Assembly: GCA_021234155.1 (NCBI GenBank)
Contig: JAJEKV010000095.1
Coordinates: 933,524-997,523, forward strand
DNA length: 64,000 nt
DNA from: Isoetes taiwanensis
Taxonomy: Eukaryota > Streptophyta > Lycopodiopsida > Isoetales > Isoetaceae
Direction of reading: 5' to 3'
Shown here: piece by piece, positions 22,690 through 33,165 of the stretch
Layout: each line of letters begins with the position of its first letter
How positions within the stretch are numbered: position 1 is the first letter of the stretch
Notes under the pieces: model-generated
What the model was told of the DNA's origin: nothing
What the model saw: the letters and a program-made list of their open reading frames with translations, nothing else
Database searches by the model: none
Made by a program: the position numbers and the translations under genes

Positions 22690-24081
22690 TTAGGAGCTGA
22701 ATCCCTCGTCTTCATCTATTGGCTGAGGAGGTGGACGATAACGCATCAAAGTGGCGCTGGGGCTAGCAGAGAGGGCGGCTTGAGTTGCGGCCCTCGTGTG
22801 GTAGACAGTAGCCAAAGGTGCCGCCACAAGGAGGCGCATGCTAGTGCAGCCCGCCACGTCTCCCAACGCTGCTATAGCCAAATCTCTACGGACCAGAATA
22901 ATAGTGGTGACACGATAATCAATCTTCTTATGGCCCGCTGAAGTAGATATGGCTCGGAGCGCCCACCAAGAAGCTTCGTAAGAGGGCCCTAAATTCTTGA
23001 GAAGAACAGCACCTCTCCTTGGCGGAAAGCTGAGAGAAAGAATCGGGCCATATGGTTGCCCATTGCCCTAACTTGAGGGTCGGTGGAGGTCTCAGCCTTC
23101 CTTCTCCAAGTCGATGGGGAGCTTTTTCTTCTTCTTCTTCTTGCCTCTCATCCCTAAGGCTGACCTTGGTGTCCCAAAGGTCTTCCTCGTCTTGATCCCC
23201 CTCTCCCATAGTGATTTGCAGAGGCGGATCTCGAAGAAGAGACCGTGTCGGGGCCGCAAATTGCTCTTCTGGAGGTTGGGGGGTGTCAGCTAGCAAGTAC
23301 TGGCGAAGTGACAGAAGAGTCTCAACAGGCTCTTGTTCCTCGGGCCGATATGCCAATAGGCTCTCTAATGTGTAGGTTGCACCACCGGTGTAGTGAAGTC
23401 GATGAAGTCATCTTGGCAATATTCCCTTAAGATCATAGAGAACCTCTACTTTCCCTTGGCGGACCCCAGAAGAACATGGTACGCCCACATGATATCGTAA
23501 GGATTAGGTACTCTTGGTCATTCAAGAGTCTTGTAGGGAAGAAGGTTTAACCCTTCGGGTTTGAGGGGCCTTCTCATGGTACCGGGAGAGCTTCAGTAGC
23601 AAGCTCCTTCCACCTCACAAAATCCCCGCTCATTGACGACCGTCATCTTCTGGGTCAGGAGGTAGAGGTGTAGAAGAATGCTCGGCAGGGATCTCCTCAT
23701 CCTCTATATACTGGTCCATAATGATGGCCAGTGCGAATCGGGCCTCAAAACAAGTTTCCCGATCTATTGTGGCAATAGGGAGGTCGGGTCCCTCGCCGTC
23801 GATGCCCTTGATGACGTTACGGGCATGATCATCACCCCTAACATCCGGTGTAAGGTGTGGAAGTCGAGGTAAAGCTGCTCATCGTCATCATTACCAACGA
23901 TGCGGGCACAATCTCCTCCCCATAGAACCGGAAGGAAGCGCGTAATAACGGGTGGGGCCCGGGTTGGAGATAAGATCTACGGGCCGAAGCGGTAGGGGTG
24001 AAGAAGATCAAAGGGAACCGCAGGGGTCCCAATGCTCTCCGATCCCACGTACCCACTCGCCGCCGAGGTTGGGCGAGCCAT
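22690..24081 (-). pseudogene. Extra decayed ORF of gypsy element, upstream of gag
   Basis: Sense-oriented coding-like sequence with several frame breaks lies between the H3-fusion ORF and gag. It could begin at ATG 24081 (MARPTSAASGYVGSE). Readable stretches include DDHARNVIKGIDGEGPDLP and FEARFALAIIMDQYIEDEE near 23650-23850, a 142-residue acidic piece at 22928-23356 (QYLLADTPQPPEEQF, ERQEEEEEKAPHRLGEG) and an end at 22690-22881 (PPPQPIDEDEGFSS). I do not recognise any domain. Long readable blocks with no database-like motif suggest a second accessory protein specific to this element family. Confidence 0.55.
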
Positions 24082-24181
24082 GAGTATGTGAAGGCGCAAA
24101 GGAGGAGGAAGAAGGCTATTTGGAACAAGAAGGAAAAATGAAACCCTAATGGCCAAAAAGGGCTTTATACTTTTTGGCACA

Positions 24182-24338
24182 TTTCCCGAAATTATTAGTA
24201 AATTTATTATTTATTTAATAACATGTATATTTTTTCAAAATATATTATTTATTTTTTTTTTTTCCACAAACCCAAAACTGGGACTAGTACATGGGTAAAT
24301 TACAAAATTTATACAGCGGAAAGGACATGATCGCCTAG
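24182..24338. other. AT-rich spacer between accessory ORFs of gypsy
   Basis: A T-rich tract around 24190-24265 follows, on the coding strand, the stop of the H3-fusion ORF at 24339. No gene is seen. Confidence 0.4.
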
Positions 24339-25664
24339 TCATCTAAGATCCCCTCGGATCCTTCGTGCCAAGTGAAGGTCCTTGGGCATAATAGTGACCC
24401 GCTTCGCATGTATGGCGCACAAGTTGGCGTCACTCAAAAGCTCAATCAGGTACGCCTCGGCAGCGTCTTGTAATGCAAGGACCGCAAAGGCTTGAAACCG
24501 CAAGTCGGTCTTGAATTCTTGAGCGATCTCCCGCACGAGTCGCTGGAAAGGAAGCCGGCGGATCAATGGCTCGGTAGTCTTCTGATACTTGCGTATCTCC
24601 CGAAGAGCTACCGTGCCAGGTCGGAACCTGTGGGGCTTCCGTGGCTTAAGGGTCGCCTTGAGCGACGGAATGGATTTACCGCCTGTCAAAGGATGCTTGG
24701 TGCGCTCCACGATCGACTCCCTTCTCTGAGCCGATGTCTTCTTGGCGATCGCGGCATCCTGTTGCAGTCGGGTCTTGTAGTGCACCCCACCCCTAACCGG
24801 TCTAGATTTGGTCCTTTTCAGTCTCCGGTTACCCGGCCCGGTCGATTGCTGTGGGTTTGCCGATGGGTCCATGTCAACAGGGTTTGTCTGGGACTCAACG
24901 TTCTGAGCCGCACCTAGGTCCTGCTGTCTATCATCAAAATTCTGCTGCTGCCCCTCCTGCTGATGGCCTAGCTGCTCTTCCTGCTCGTGCTCCTCCTGTT
25001 GGCTATGGAGGTCTTCGCCTTCTTTTCGGAGCCGCTCTCGTTCTTCAGCCCTGGCCTCTCTCTCCAAACGCACTTGAGTACGCCGGGCAATCTCAGTATG
25101 ATACCGGTCCGGCCGTGCCCGCATATCTTCCTGGATGGATTCTAGATGGCACTGGCTAAACCGGGGCGGAACATTTTCAAAAATGAAACTATTGAGGCTT
25201 TCATTCCAAGAAAAGGTGGGAAGGTTAAAGTATTCCTGGTAGGTAAGTATACGACCCCTTCCCAAATAGTAAAAGCGATCCATCCTTAGGTCCGGTGGAG
25301 CGCTGGCTATCTGGTGCAAGTCTTCTAGTCGGGCCAGATGCATGATCCTCTGAGCTTCGTTCCGACTAAGCTCCACAGGGTCTTCATCTGGTCCTGCCAA
25401 AGGGTAAAACTTCACCACTGCCCATGCATGGTCTGGCTGCTCCACAAGAGTGTAGTCCTGCCCAGCTTCGTTCAACTTGAGGAGGAACCGCTCGTTGAAG
25501 TGGAAGATAGGGTAGGGGACTCTTCGGCCCTCGTCAAAGTGCTGGACAAAAAGATTAAGGATGGTATCTATTATTGGGTCCTCGTCCCCTAGATGCTCGA
25601 CTAAAAACAAACGGTGATATACATTCAGGTTTCTTGGTCTACACGGCCGGCTTTGAAGCGGCAT
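24339..25664 (-). CDS. Retrotransposon-borne histone H3 fusion protein
   Basis: 441 residues from ATG 25662-25664 to TGA 24339-24341, with no internal stop or intron. An in-frame TTG lies 18 codons upstream, soon after a stop. Residues 1-~200 are an unrecognised globular region ([58 protein letters not shown]). Residues ~200-300 are Glu/Gln/Arg-rich and probably helical, followed by a basic patch ([10 protein letters not shown]) that could be a nuclear signal. Residues 321-441 are histone H3: a shortened tail ([10 protein letters not shown]) then [55 protein letters not shown] and LARRIRG. Y41 and L90 equivalents resemble plant H3.3, and loop 1 has canonical, not CENH3, length. The ORF lies in sense orientation between the PBS and gag, so it would be the first ORF on the genomic RNA. 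Confidence 0.93.
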   Translation of the reverse strand: MPLQSRPCRPRNLNVYHRLFLVEHLGDEDPIIDTILNLFVQHFDEGRRVPYPIFHFNERFLLKLNEAGQDYTLVEQPDHAWAVVKFYPLAGPDEDPVELSRNEAQRIMHLARLEDLHQIASAPPDLRMDRFYYLGRGRILTYQEYFNLPTFSWNESLNSFIFENVPPRFSQCHLESIQEDMRARPDRYHTEIARRTQVRLEREARAEERERLRKEGEDLHSQQEEHEQEEQLGHQQEGQQQNFDDRQQDLGAAQNVESQTNPVDMDPSANPQQSTGPGNRRLKRTKSRPVRGGVHYKTRLQQDAAIAKKTSAQRRESIVERTKHPLTGGKSIPSLKATLKPRKPHRFRPGTVALREIRKYQKTTEPLIRRLPFQRLVREIAQEFKTDLRFQAFAVLALQDAAEAYLIELLSDANLCAIHAKRVTIMPKDLHLARRIRGDLR

Positions 25665-25718
25665 GTCGTACTTAGCAGGGAACAACAAGGGAGAAGGGAA
25701 AAGGAGGCGCTCAAGCAA

Positions 25719-26346
25719 GGCGGGACGGCGCTAAGGGGTAATCGAGGGCACCGGGGTGTAGGGCAAGTGCAAGGGAGGCGTCGAGGTCGGCTATGGCGGA
25801 ATTGGAGCTTAGGTCCGGCGGCTATGGCGGAAAAAGGTGCTCAGAAGAAACACACGCCCGAAAAGACACTTCAAAATTCAAATTTTAACTTTTGACTTTT
25901 TATTAAAAAAAAATTTAAAAAAAAAAAAAAATTTAAACAAAGTAGCAGATAAAATACGCGGAATCGTATGGGGCTACCGCGTGTTTATCTTGCGTTTTAT
26001 TTTCAAAAAGAAACACCCTCGGATACCCTGGGCCCCTTTTTGTTTTTCGATCGACTGTTGTCCGTTTTGCCTCGAGGAGGCGTGCCCCTAGGGTATTTGA
26101 GAGGTGCCCGATCCATTGGAGCCGCCTTCGGGTCCGAGAGCTGCCTACAAAAAGTTATGGCTCCTCGAAACTTGGGTCCTCCAGGCGGCCTAGACTTCCT
26201 TAGAAATTACAGTCCATTACCTTAACCTAGCACTAAATCAAACATGAAAGACTTAAACAATCACTCTTGCTTAAATTCTCTCCTAACTACCGAACTAGCG
26301 AGTTAGGGTTTGGTCAGTGCTATGATTTCGAGTAACCGAAATCACG
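25719..26346 (-). other. Gypsy 5' leader
   Basis: About 680 nt of leader separate the PBS from the H3-fusion ATG. It contains an A/T homopolymer-rich stretch near 25900-25935 and short upstream frames only. Packaging and dimer signals would be expected here, but none can be named from sequence alone. Confidence 0.4.
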
Positions 26347-26358
26347 GCTCTGATACCA
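26347..26358 (-). other. Gypsy primer-binding site (tRNA-iMet)
   Basis: On the minus strand this reads TGGTATCAGAGC, the standard complement of the 3' end of initiator methionine tRNA. It sits one base inside the 5' LTR end at 26360, which fixes the element's orientation as minus. Confidence 0.95.
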
Positions 26359-26359
26359 C

Positions 26360-27993
26360 TGTGACGCTCCCTGAACATATACGACCCCCGGCCGTATACA
26401 TACGGGGACTTTCCCCTCCCATGGCGACCAACTCGCCATGAGCAGGGCCCTCCGTCTATTTCGGGCCATCTATAATATGATGCCCGAAAGAAGGACACGA
26501 AGGGGTCATTCGGCCCACGCCTTCAATGGGGCTCCTACGTCGCGGAAGCGTGAATACAAGGGTTAGCACACAGCATAAATCACATATAAATAGCCACCAC
26601 TAAGGGTGGCATATCCATCCAAATACCAACGGCAAAGAATATGCATCTAAACCTAGGAAAACACCCCAAAACCATGGTTCTACCCCGGTTCAGACTCCAG
26701 TGAGGATCGACTGACGGCTAGGCCTCAAGAGATCAGCAGACCGAATCTTGACATGGCGTTGGCTGGCATAGAACATTGGCTAGGGTTGTCCACTCCATCC
26801 GCCCCTCCTGTGCACACTTTGCAGATGGGTCAATTCACGCTATGGCGTCGCTATAGCCTTAGGAGACGCGGTGCTCGGAGGCATCACCCCCGGCTGAGCC
26901 TACTCCGGGGTTCATGAAGTCCCGGTCCGATGAGGCAGGTCGGAAGCGTCCCCTTCCGTAATCACGGTGGCTCCATGGGCGAAGCTAGAGAATACGTGCC
27001 GCATCGGCTGACCCCGCATCCGTGCCGACTTACTGCGCCCTAAATCTACTCAAAGTGCAAGGTGCTCCATACGGATCACACCTTCCCACCTGTGGAGTGT
27101 CGGACCCATACCCGGCCCTCACATTGGACCGGGCTATCGGGTCTAGCTTCGCTATAGGAGTCCAGGAGCCTTTTATGTTAGGTGCAAGACCCCACCTCCA
27201 CTTCACCCTTTGTGTTCCTTGTCCGGTGCTAAGCGGTACCATAGCATCTATGACCGGTGGGCTCTTGTGCACAGGCCGCATTTAACAGGATATCTGAGGG
27301 GCTCTATCTAGGAGCATACTACAATAAATAGCCTCAGAGGTCTCTACCCCCCTTAATCCCCCATTCCCAGAGTAACACTAGGCTAACAACCACCAATCCA
27401 TCCATTACAAGCAAAACCAGAATCGAAATATATAGAGAACTTACCTTTACAATCAAGGGTTAATTCCTACGAGTAAACACAGAGAGAACAGACCAACAAC
27501 CCAAACAGGTGCCCAACAGGGGCGCTATCCTAGAATTCACAACTACACTAGCCACCCACCTGTATTTCGGCTCGACCCGTTGTCATTGGGGATCTCCATC
27601 TGCTTGGTCTTGGTGTTCAGCTTGTGTGAGATTCAAGGTGGCGCTCAGCTCTGGTCACAAGGGTGGCGCTCCACTGCTCAAGGTGAGTTGTGGTTGATAT
27701 GGGGGTGGTGATCCACCCTATTGAACCCAATTAGCATTACCATGCTAACCAATCGAGGGTGGCCACGTGGCACCTTCCCAAACCATAATTAACTTAATTA
27801 TGGTTTTTAAATATTAGTTCCTTAATTATAGGTAATTATTGTTAACAATTAAATTAGCATAGCTAATTTAATCCCTTTTAAGTGAACCCCCCTAGGTTCC
27901 CATACCCCATGTGGCGTATGTAATGGCGTATGTATCCCTGGTGACGTGTCAACATATTTATACTTATACCGTATAAATACTTGGAACGTCACA
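26360..27993 (-). repeat. Gypsy 5' LTR (1634 bp)
   Basis: It has the same TGTGACG ... CGTCACA ends as the LTR at 14798-16417. Next to the right end is the 5-bp target repeat GCCAT (27994-27998). Conserved TATTTATACTTATACCGTATAAATA near the end may hold promoter elements, but I cannot assign the start site. Confidence 0.95.
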
Positions 27994-29064
27994 GCCATTG
28001 CCATGTGGGCATGTTGAGACAAAATGTTTTTGTCTCCATTACCTCTGGTCCATCTGAATTTGTCAAAGGCAACCTGGAAAAATGGCTAATTTTTGTTTTT
28101 GCTGCACCCTTTTGACGTGGCATTCATCTCGGCACTTGATTTTGAGATTGTATGGTTTGGATTTGTGCCACGTTTTAGAGGAGGAGGTTTTTTTTTTTTG
28201 GTTTGTTTTGGGGGTGGGGGTTGGGGCTGTAAATTGAAACCTGTCCGGTACAAATTCAAAAGCAGTGTTCAAAAATTTCAAAGGCAACATGAGCTGGTTT
28301 TGTTTCTTCTCCGAATTTTGCTTCCGATTTTGTCTTCCTATGCTTGTCCAAGTCAGCGGTTGAAGAGTGCAATGTGAACACCTTAATTTGACCAAGTGGA
28401 AACCTACTTCTACGCTAATGTGGATGTGCCCTTAGTGTAAATGAGCCTCTTTGTTACTTCATGACATAGTTGTCTTAGTACTAGATTATTACATCGTAAA
28501 CCATTAGAAGGCAAAATTCCTCGCTTTTTTCATGTTTGTTCAGAAACAGGTATTTTTTGTCCTGGTGGTTTCTGGCGGCACCGCTTACAACATTGCCATA
28601 GCTTCAGTTAAATTGAATTCATATTATAAACTGACAGAAAGACCTTCTCCATTTCAATCATATAGTATCGCGAGATCGAAAAAGCTCCTTCCGGTGTCTC
28701 GTGATGTGTGGGGAATCCACAACCAGGTTAATCGACAAAACGAGAAGGTAAATCGACGAAGAAATTTGTTTAAATCCTAAAGTAAATAAAGGATTCAATA
28801 GTTGCATGCTATTTTCCGACCCTTCTTAAAATACTCAAATACCAAAACACTATGGTCCAGCCTTCAAATATAGACAAATTCTCAGAAAAAGGTGCACTAT
28901 ATATATACTATTTAATACACCTGGATGAATACGGTAATCAAATCACAAAACCCACTATTATGATAGATATTACAATGGGAACAAAAGACCAGGAGGAGAA
29001 AGAAGCTTATTTTATATGTATCCTCTCTTCAATCCAATCCAATCCTTTTATGAAATAATTTCAA

Positions 29065-29446
29065 TGAAATTAAATATGATGCATATGGCAGAAAAACAAG
29101 AACCTTATATATTCATACATAATTGAATAGATTATGGAATCATATATTCATGTATGAATATGAGAATACATATCTGTCTTGAGACAGTTGCAGACTGGAA
29201 GGGCTCCCCCGTGAGTTGAATGTGTTTTAATATGGAAAATAGGACAATTTATGTAAGCAGGTGAAAGGGCATATGAAAGGTCATGAGGGCATGTCTATTG
29301 GGAAAAGACATGGCTTATGGAAAAGGTATGATTATTGGTCATGGATCAATGAGGTGGACAAGCCTATGTGGCTTAGGGGATGACGTGGCAATAATGTGCG
29401 TTGGAGTAGAGGCAGCGGATAACTCACGGAATCTATTCCGTTAACA
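29065..29446 (-). repeat. Copia 3' LTR, copy 2 (382 bp)
   Basis: It is TGAAATTAAATATG ... CCGTTAACA in plus orientation, the same as 3908-4289. The PPT on the minus strand (GGCTAAGGGGGAG) follows at 29447-29459. Confidence 0.93.
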
Positions 29447-31087
29447 CTCCCCCTTAGCCGATGCCTGTCGGACTATCGTTTATGTTGAGGCTTTGTCTGC
29501 ATAGAATAAATTTGTCTGTTGGTAGAGGTTTTGTAAGAAAATCTGCTACCGTATCTTCAGTGGGGCAATATTGAAGTTGAATCTTCTTCTCAAGAATCTT
29601 TTCTCGTACAAAGTGGTACTGGATCTCAATATGTTTTGATCTAGCATTGATTCTTGGTTGTGTTGCCATGCTGATGCAACTTGTGCTATCAGTCTTGATT
29701 AACACTGATCCTTGTGAAGGTATCATGATGTCTTCAAGTAATCTGCAGAGCCATATAGCTTCTTTTGTTGCTTGGAAAATAGCTATATATTCTGCTTCAA
29801 CACTTGATAAGGAAATCGTAGGTTGCTTTTTACTACACCAGGAGATGGTGCTTTTTCCAAGTTGAAAACAATATCCAGTTGTGGACTTGCGAATTTCAAC
29901 ATCACTTGCATAAGAAGCATCACTATATCCTGTGAGTATGAGCGAACCACCTTGTAATGTAAGTCCAAAGTTAGGGGTTCCAGAAAGATAGCGAAGAATT
30001 CTAGCGCAGTGCATAGGTCCTGGATTACTCAAGAATTGACTCACAAAACTGACTGCGTGAGCAATGTCAGGTCTTGTACATATAGCAAGATACATGAGGC
30101 GCCCCTCTTGCACTTGCATATAGGGTGTATTCTTCATGATCTCTTCTTCTTGAGGGTTTTGAGGACACATATCTTTGGACAATTTTATATTCATATCCAT
30201 TGGAGTACTTATTGGCTTACTCTTATCCATCTCAAATTTCTTCCAGAGGTCTTCAATATATTTTTGTTGATTGAGATGAATTGTCTTCTTTTTCTGATTT
30301 CTTAGGACTTGGATTCCTAAGCGGTAAAGCAATTTCAACAGAATCGGTCATTTGAAATTCTTTGGCAAGGATTTGTTTACTCTCGCTCAGAAAATTCAAG
30401 TTGTTGCTTATTAATATGGCATCATTCACATACAGAGCTAGGAGCAATATATGACAGTTTCTCTTCTTGATATAGATGTTACTGTCTGCTCCCCCTTGCT
30501 CATAGCTATGTGACTTGAGAAAGGTGTCAATCCGTTGATACCATGCTCGTGGAGACTGCTTGAGACCATATAAAGACTTATGTAACTTGCATACTAAAGT
30601 CTCTTGTCCAGGTTGAACATAACCTTTGGGTTGTTTCATGAAGATATCTTCTTCCAAGTTACCATTGAGAAATCACGGTCTTAACATCCAATTGATGGAT
30701 GTGCATATCTTGAGCAGCAGCAAGTGTGAGGAGAGTTCTGATGGATGTCATTTTGACAACATGAGAGAAGGTATCAAGGTAATCAATCCCTTCAATTTGA
30801 GAATATCCTTTTGCTACTAATGTTGCTTTATAACGATCAATGGATCCGTCAGGTTTATATTTGCGTTTAAAGAGCCACTTACAACCAATTGCCTTACGCC
30901 CTAGTGGGAGTGGTTGCAAGGTCCGTGTTTGATTCGTCATGGGAGAGTCATATTCATAAGTCATAGCATCATGCCATTCTTTGGAATTTGGATATGATAA
31001 AGCATCTTTAAGAGTCAATGGATCACCAACTATGGGCATAGCAAAATGCTTCTTTAGTGTTTGCATGGAAGACTTCAAAGCCTTCAA
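29447..31087 (-). pseudogene. Copia RT and RNase H, copy 2
   Basis: RT sequence is split over 30659-31087 and 30253-30657, and RNase H lies at 29454-30338. Frame changes near 30658 (after QLDVK) and near 30330 separate the pieces. RNase H here keeps the CSKKQPTISLSSVEAEYIA block that copy 1 has lost. The RT box is again ALYVNDAIL, with Asn for the catalytic Asp, so the defect predates the duplication. Confidence 0.92.
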
Positions 31088-31111
31088 AGACGGAGTACGT
31101 TTTCGACCATA

Positions 31112-32551
31112 TCAACTTGTACTTGGGGATGCCACTAGAGGAAGTGGGCTATCCATAAATTGTTGCACATGATCAGGGGCTTCATCACTCGAGGTGATTG
31201 TTTGGGCATCTTGAACATCTTCATCTTGCATAATTTTGGGAGCAAGTTCTTCAATGTTTGTAGTTGCTGGGGCTTCCTCTGGAACTATAACAGGAGCTTG
31301 TTGCTCTGCTTGACTAATTGTAGGATTGAGTTGCATGTTATCATCTTGAGTGAGAGGAGGTATAGGAGGATAGAGGACTTGCCAAGGGCCTTGGCACCAA
31401 GATGTAGGAGATACATCTTTCAGATTCCAGAAGGTATCTTCAACAAACGTAACATCTCGGGAGATGAAAACCTTCTTGGTAAGGGGGTTGTACATACGAT
31501 ATGCCTTGGCAGACATACTGTAGCCAACAAAGATACGCTTGATACTATGGTCCTCCCATTTTCTTCGTTTTTGTTTAGGTACATGCACATATCCAATACA
31601 ACCAAACACTTTTAGATGGGATAATGTTGGTTGCTTACCAATCCAAGCTTCATATGGAGTTTGATCTTGCAATGCTTGTGTGGGCAATCGATTTTGAATA
31701 TAAGTAACTGTTGCTAGAGCTTCGGCCCAAAAATAATGAGGAAGTTGACTCAAATGCAACATACTTCGTGCACTTTCAGCAAGAGTGCGATTCTTTCTCT
31801 CGGCTACACCATTTTGTTGAGGAGAGTATGGGGCCGTCAAATTTCTGTCAATTCCATGTTGGGCACAGAAACTTGTGAATGCCTTGGAGATATATTCACC
31901 ACCATTGTCAGATATGAGACATTTGATGGTTCTTCCAAGTTGGTTCTCAGCTAGAGCTTTGTATTCTTTGAAAGCTTCTAAAGCTGCAGATTTCTTTTTA
32001 AGAAAATACACAGTGGTGTATCTAGAGTGATCATCAATAAATGTGATGAAATATTTACAACCATTATTAGAAAGTATTTCGGACTCACCAATGTCAGTGT
32101 GGACCAAGTCAAGTGGATGCTTGGCTCTTGAATGACTGACCTTGGGAAAGGGTAACCGATGATGCTTGCCAATTAAACATGCTTCACATACTGGCAAACT
32201 TGTATTTGGCTGAATATTGAAATCTCGAACCATCTTCTTGGAGTGGAGTTGCTGCAAGGCATGCAGTCCAGCATGTCCCAATCGTAAGTGCCATTGATAA
32301 ACATCATTGGGAGTAGTGGTCACTGCATTGATAGAGTGTTGAGGCACATTAGAAAGCGGGAATCTATAGAGACTTCCTTCCCGTACGCCTTGAGCAAGTT
32401 TGCGTCCATGAGAATCTTGAAGTTGGCACTCATTGATGCCAAATTGGACTTTTAAGCCAACATCATAAATCTTGCTAACTGAGAGCAAGTTCTTGGTCAA
32501 GCGGAGTACATGTAATACATCATGTATTGTTTTGATCGATCCATCGGGCAT
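31112..32551 (-). pseudogene. Copia integrase, copy 2
   Basis: It has the same landmarks as copy 1 (WHLRLGHAGLHAL, CEACLIGKHHR, DLVHTDIGE, ISDNGGEYIS, NGVAERKNRT). The segment before YSPQQNG reads RNLTAP, the form expected for an intact copia integrase, so copy 1 is the altered one there. Confidence 0.92.
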
Positions 32552-33165
32552 TTCATGGAATAATTTAAGGGCTAAACTTAGCTATTTGGCGATTTTTTAG
32601 CACATTTTCAAAAAGAATTGGCTAAAGTAAATGAAAAAAAATGTGGAAAAAATTAATAATTTTAGCTTAAGTTTTTTCGGGACTGCATCAATCCTAGAGC
32701 TCTTTAGCCAAACACGAGAAAGTAAAAGAGTCAAATTTTGTATTGTTTAGCTAAACCAGAGAAACTTTTAGAATGAATTTCGGGCTAGTTTAGCTAACAT
32801 CATTCTAGTTTATAAGAAATATATGATTAGTAGTTTAGTTTCTAGCATTATAAATTAATTTGAGGCCTAGACTTGCTAGTTAGCATTATTTTAGAATGTC
32901 TTCACAAAGAAAATGACTAAAATAAGTGTAAACAATTGAAAGGAAGTATAGTAATTTGGCTTGATATTTTTCGTTGGCCACACCAGAGAAATTTTTGGGA
33001 TGATATTTGGGTTAGTTTAGCTAAACGCTATAAAGTATGATAGGAAAAATATGTAGAGTTTAGCTAAACCACAGAAAGTTTTGGGATTAATATCAAGCAA
33101 GTTTAGCTAAAGTCATTCTGGCTAATAAGAAATATGCGATTGGTAATTTATTCTCTGGGGCATTT
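32546..33165. mobile_element. hAT-like MITE inside copia polyprotein, copy 2
   Basis: The insert 32554-33157 is flanked by GGGCATTT at 32546-32553 and 33158-33165. It has the same position, ends and interior as in copy 1, so it was present before the large duplication. Confidence 0.9.

Larger units (their letters stand above)
14793..27998 (-). mobile_element. Ty3/gypsy chromovirus carrying an H3-fusion ORF (13.2 kb)
   Basis: The element spans 14798-27993, with TGTGACG ... CGTCACA ends and a perfect 5-bp target duplication GCCAT (14793-14797 and 27994-27998). The empty site is preserved in duplication copy 1 near 2830-2840 (CTTGCCATTGCCATG). On the minus strand the order is 5' LTR, PBS, H3-fusion ORF, a decayed ORF, gag, protease-RT, RNase H, integrase-chromodomain, PPT, 3' LTR. 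The integrase chromodomain and RT sequence make it a chromovirus. At 13.2 kb it is roughly twice a usual chromovirus, mostly because of about 4.5 kb of extra sequence between PBS and gag. Several pol frames are broken, so this copy is probably not autonomous now. Confidence 0.95.

Noticed and set aside
24339-24704. Possibility that the H3 sequence is a host histone gene into which the retrotransposon inserted
   Set aside because: The ORF lies well inside a single element bounded by matching LTRs, PBS, PPT and a perfect target duplication, in sense orientation, and is fused in frame to 320 non-histone residues.
24339-24704. Possibility that the H3 part is a CENH3
   Set aside because: Loop 1 and helix 2 have canonical H3 length and sequence, with no CENH3-type insertion.
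25968-26225. Plus-strand frames in the gypsy leader
   Set aside because: They are antisense to the element, lack domains and overlap leader sequence.
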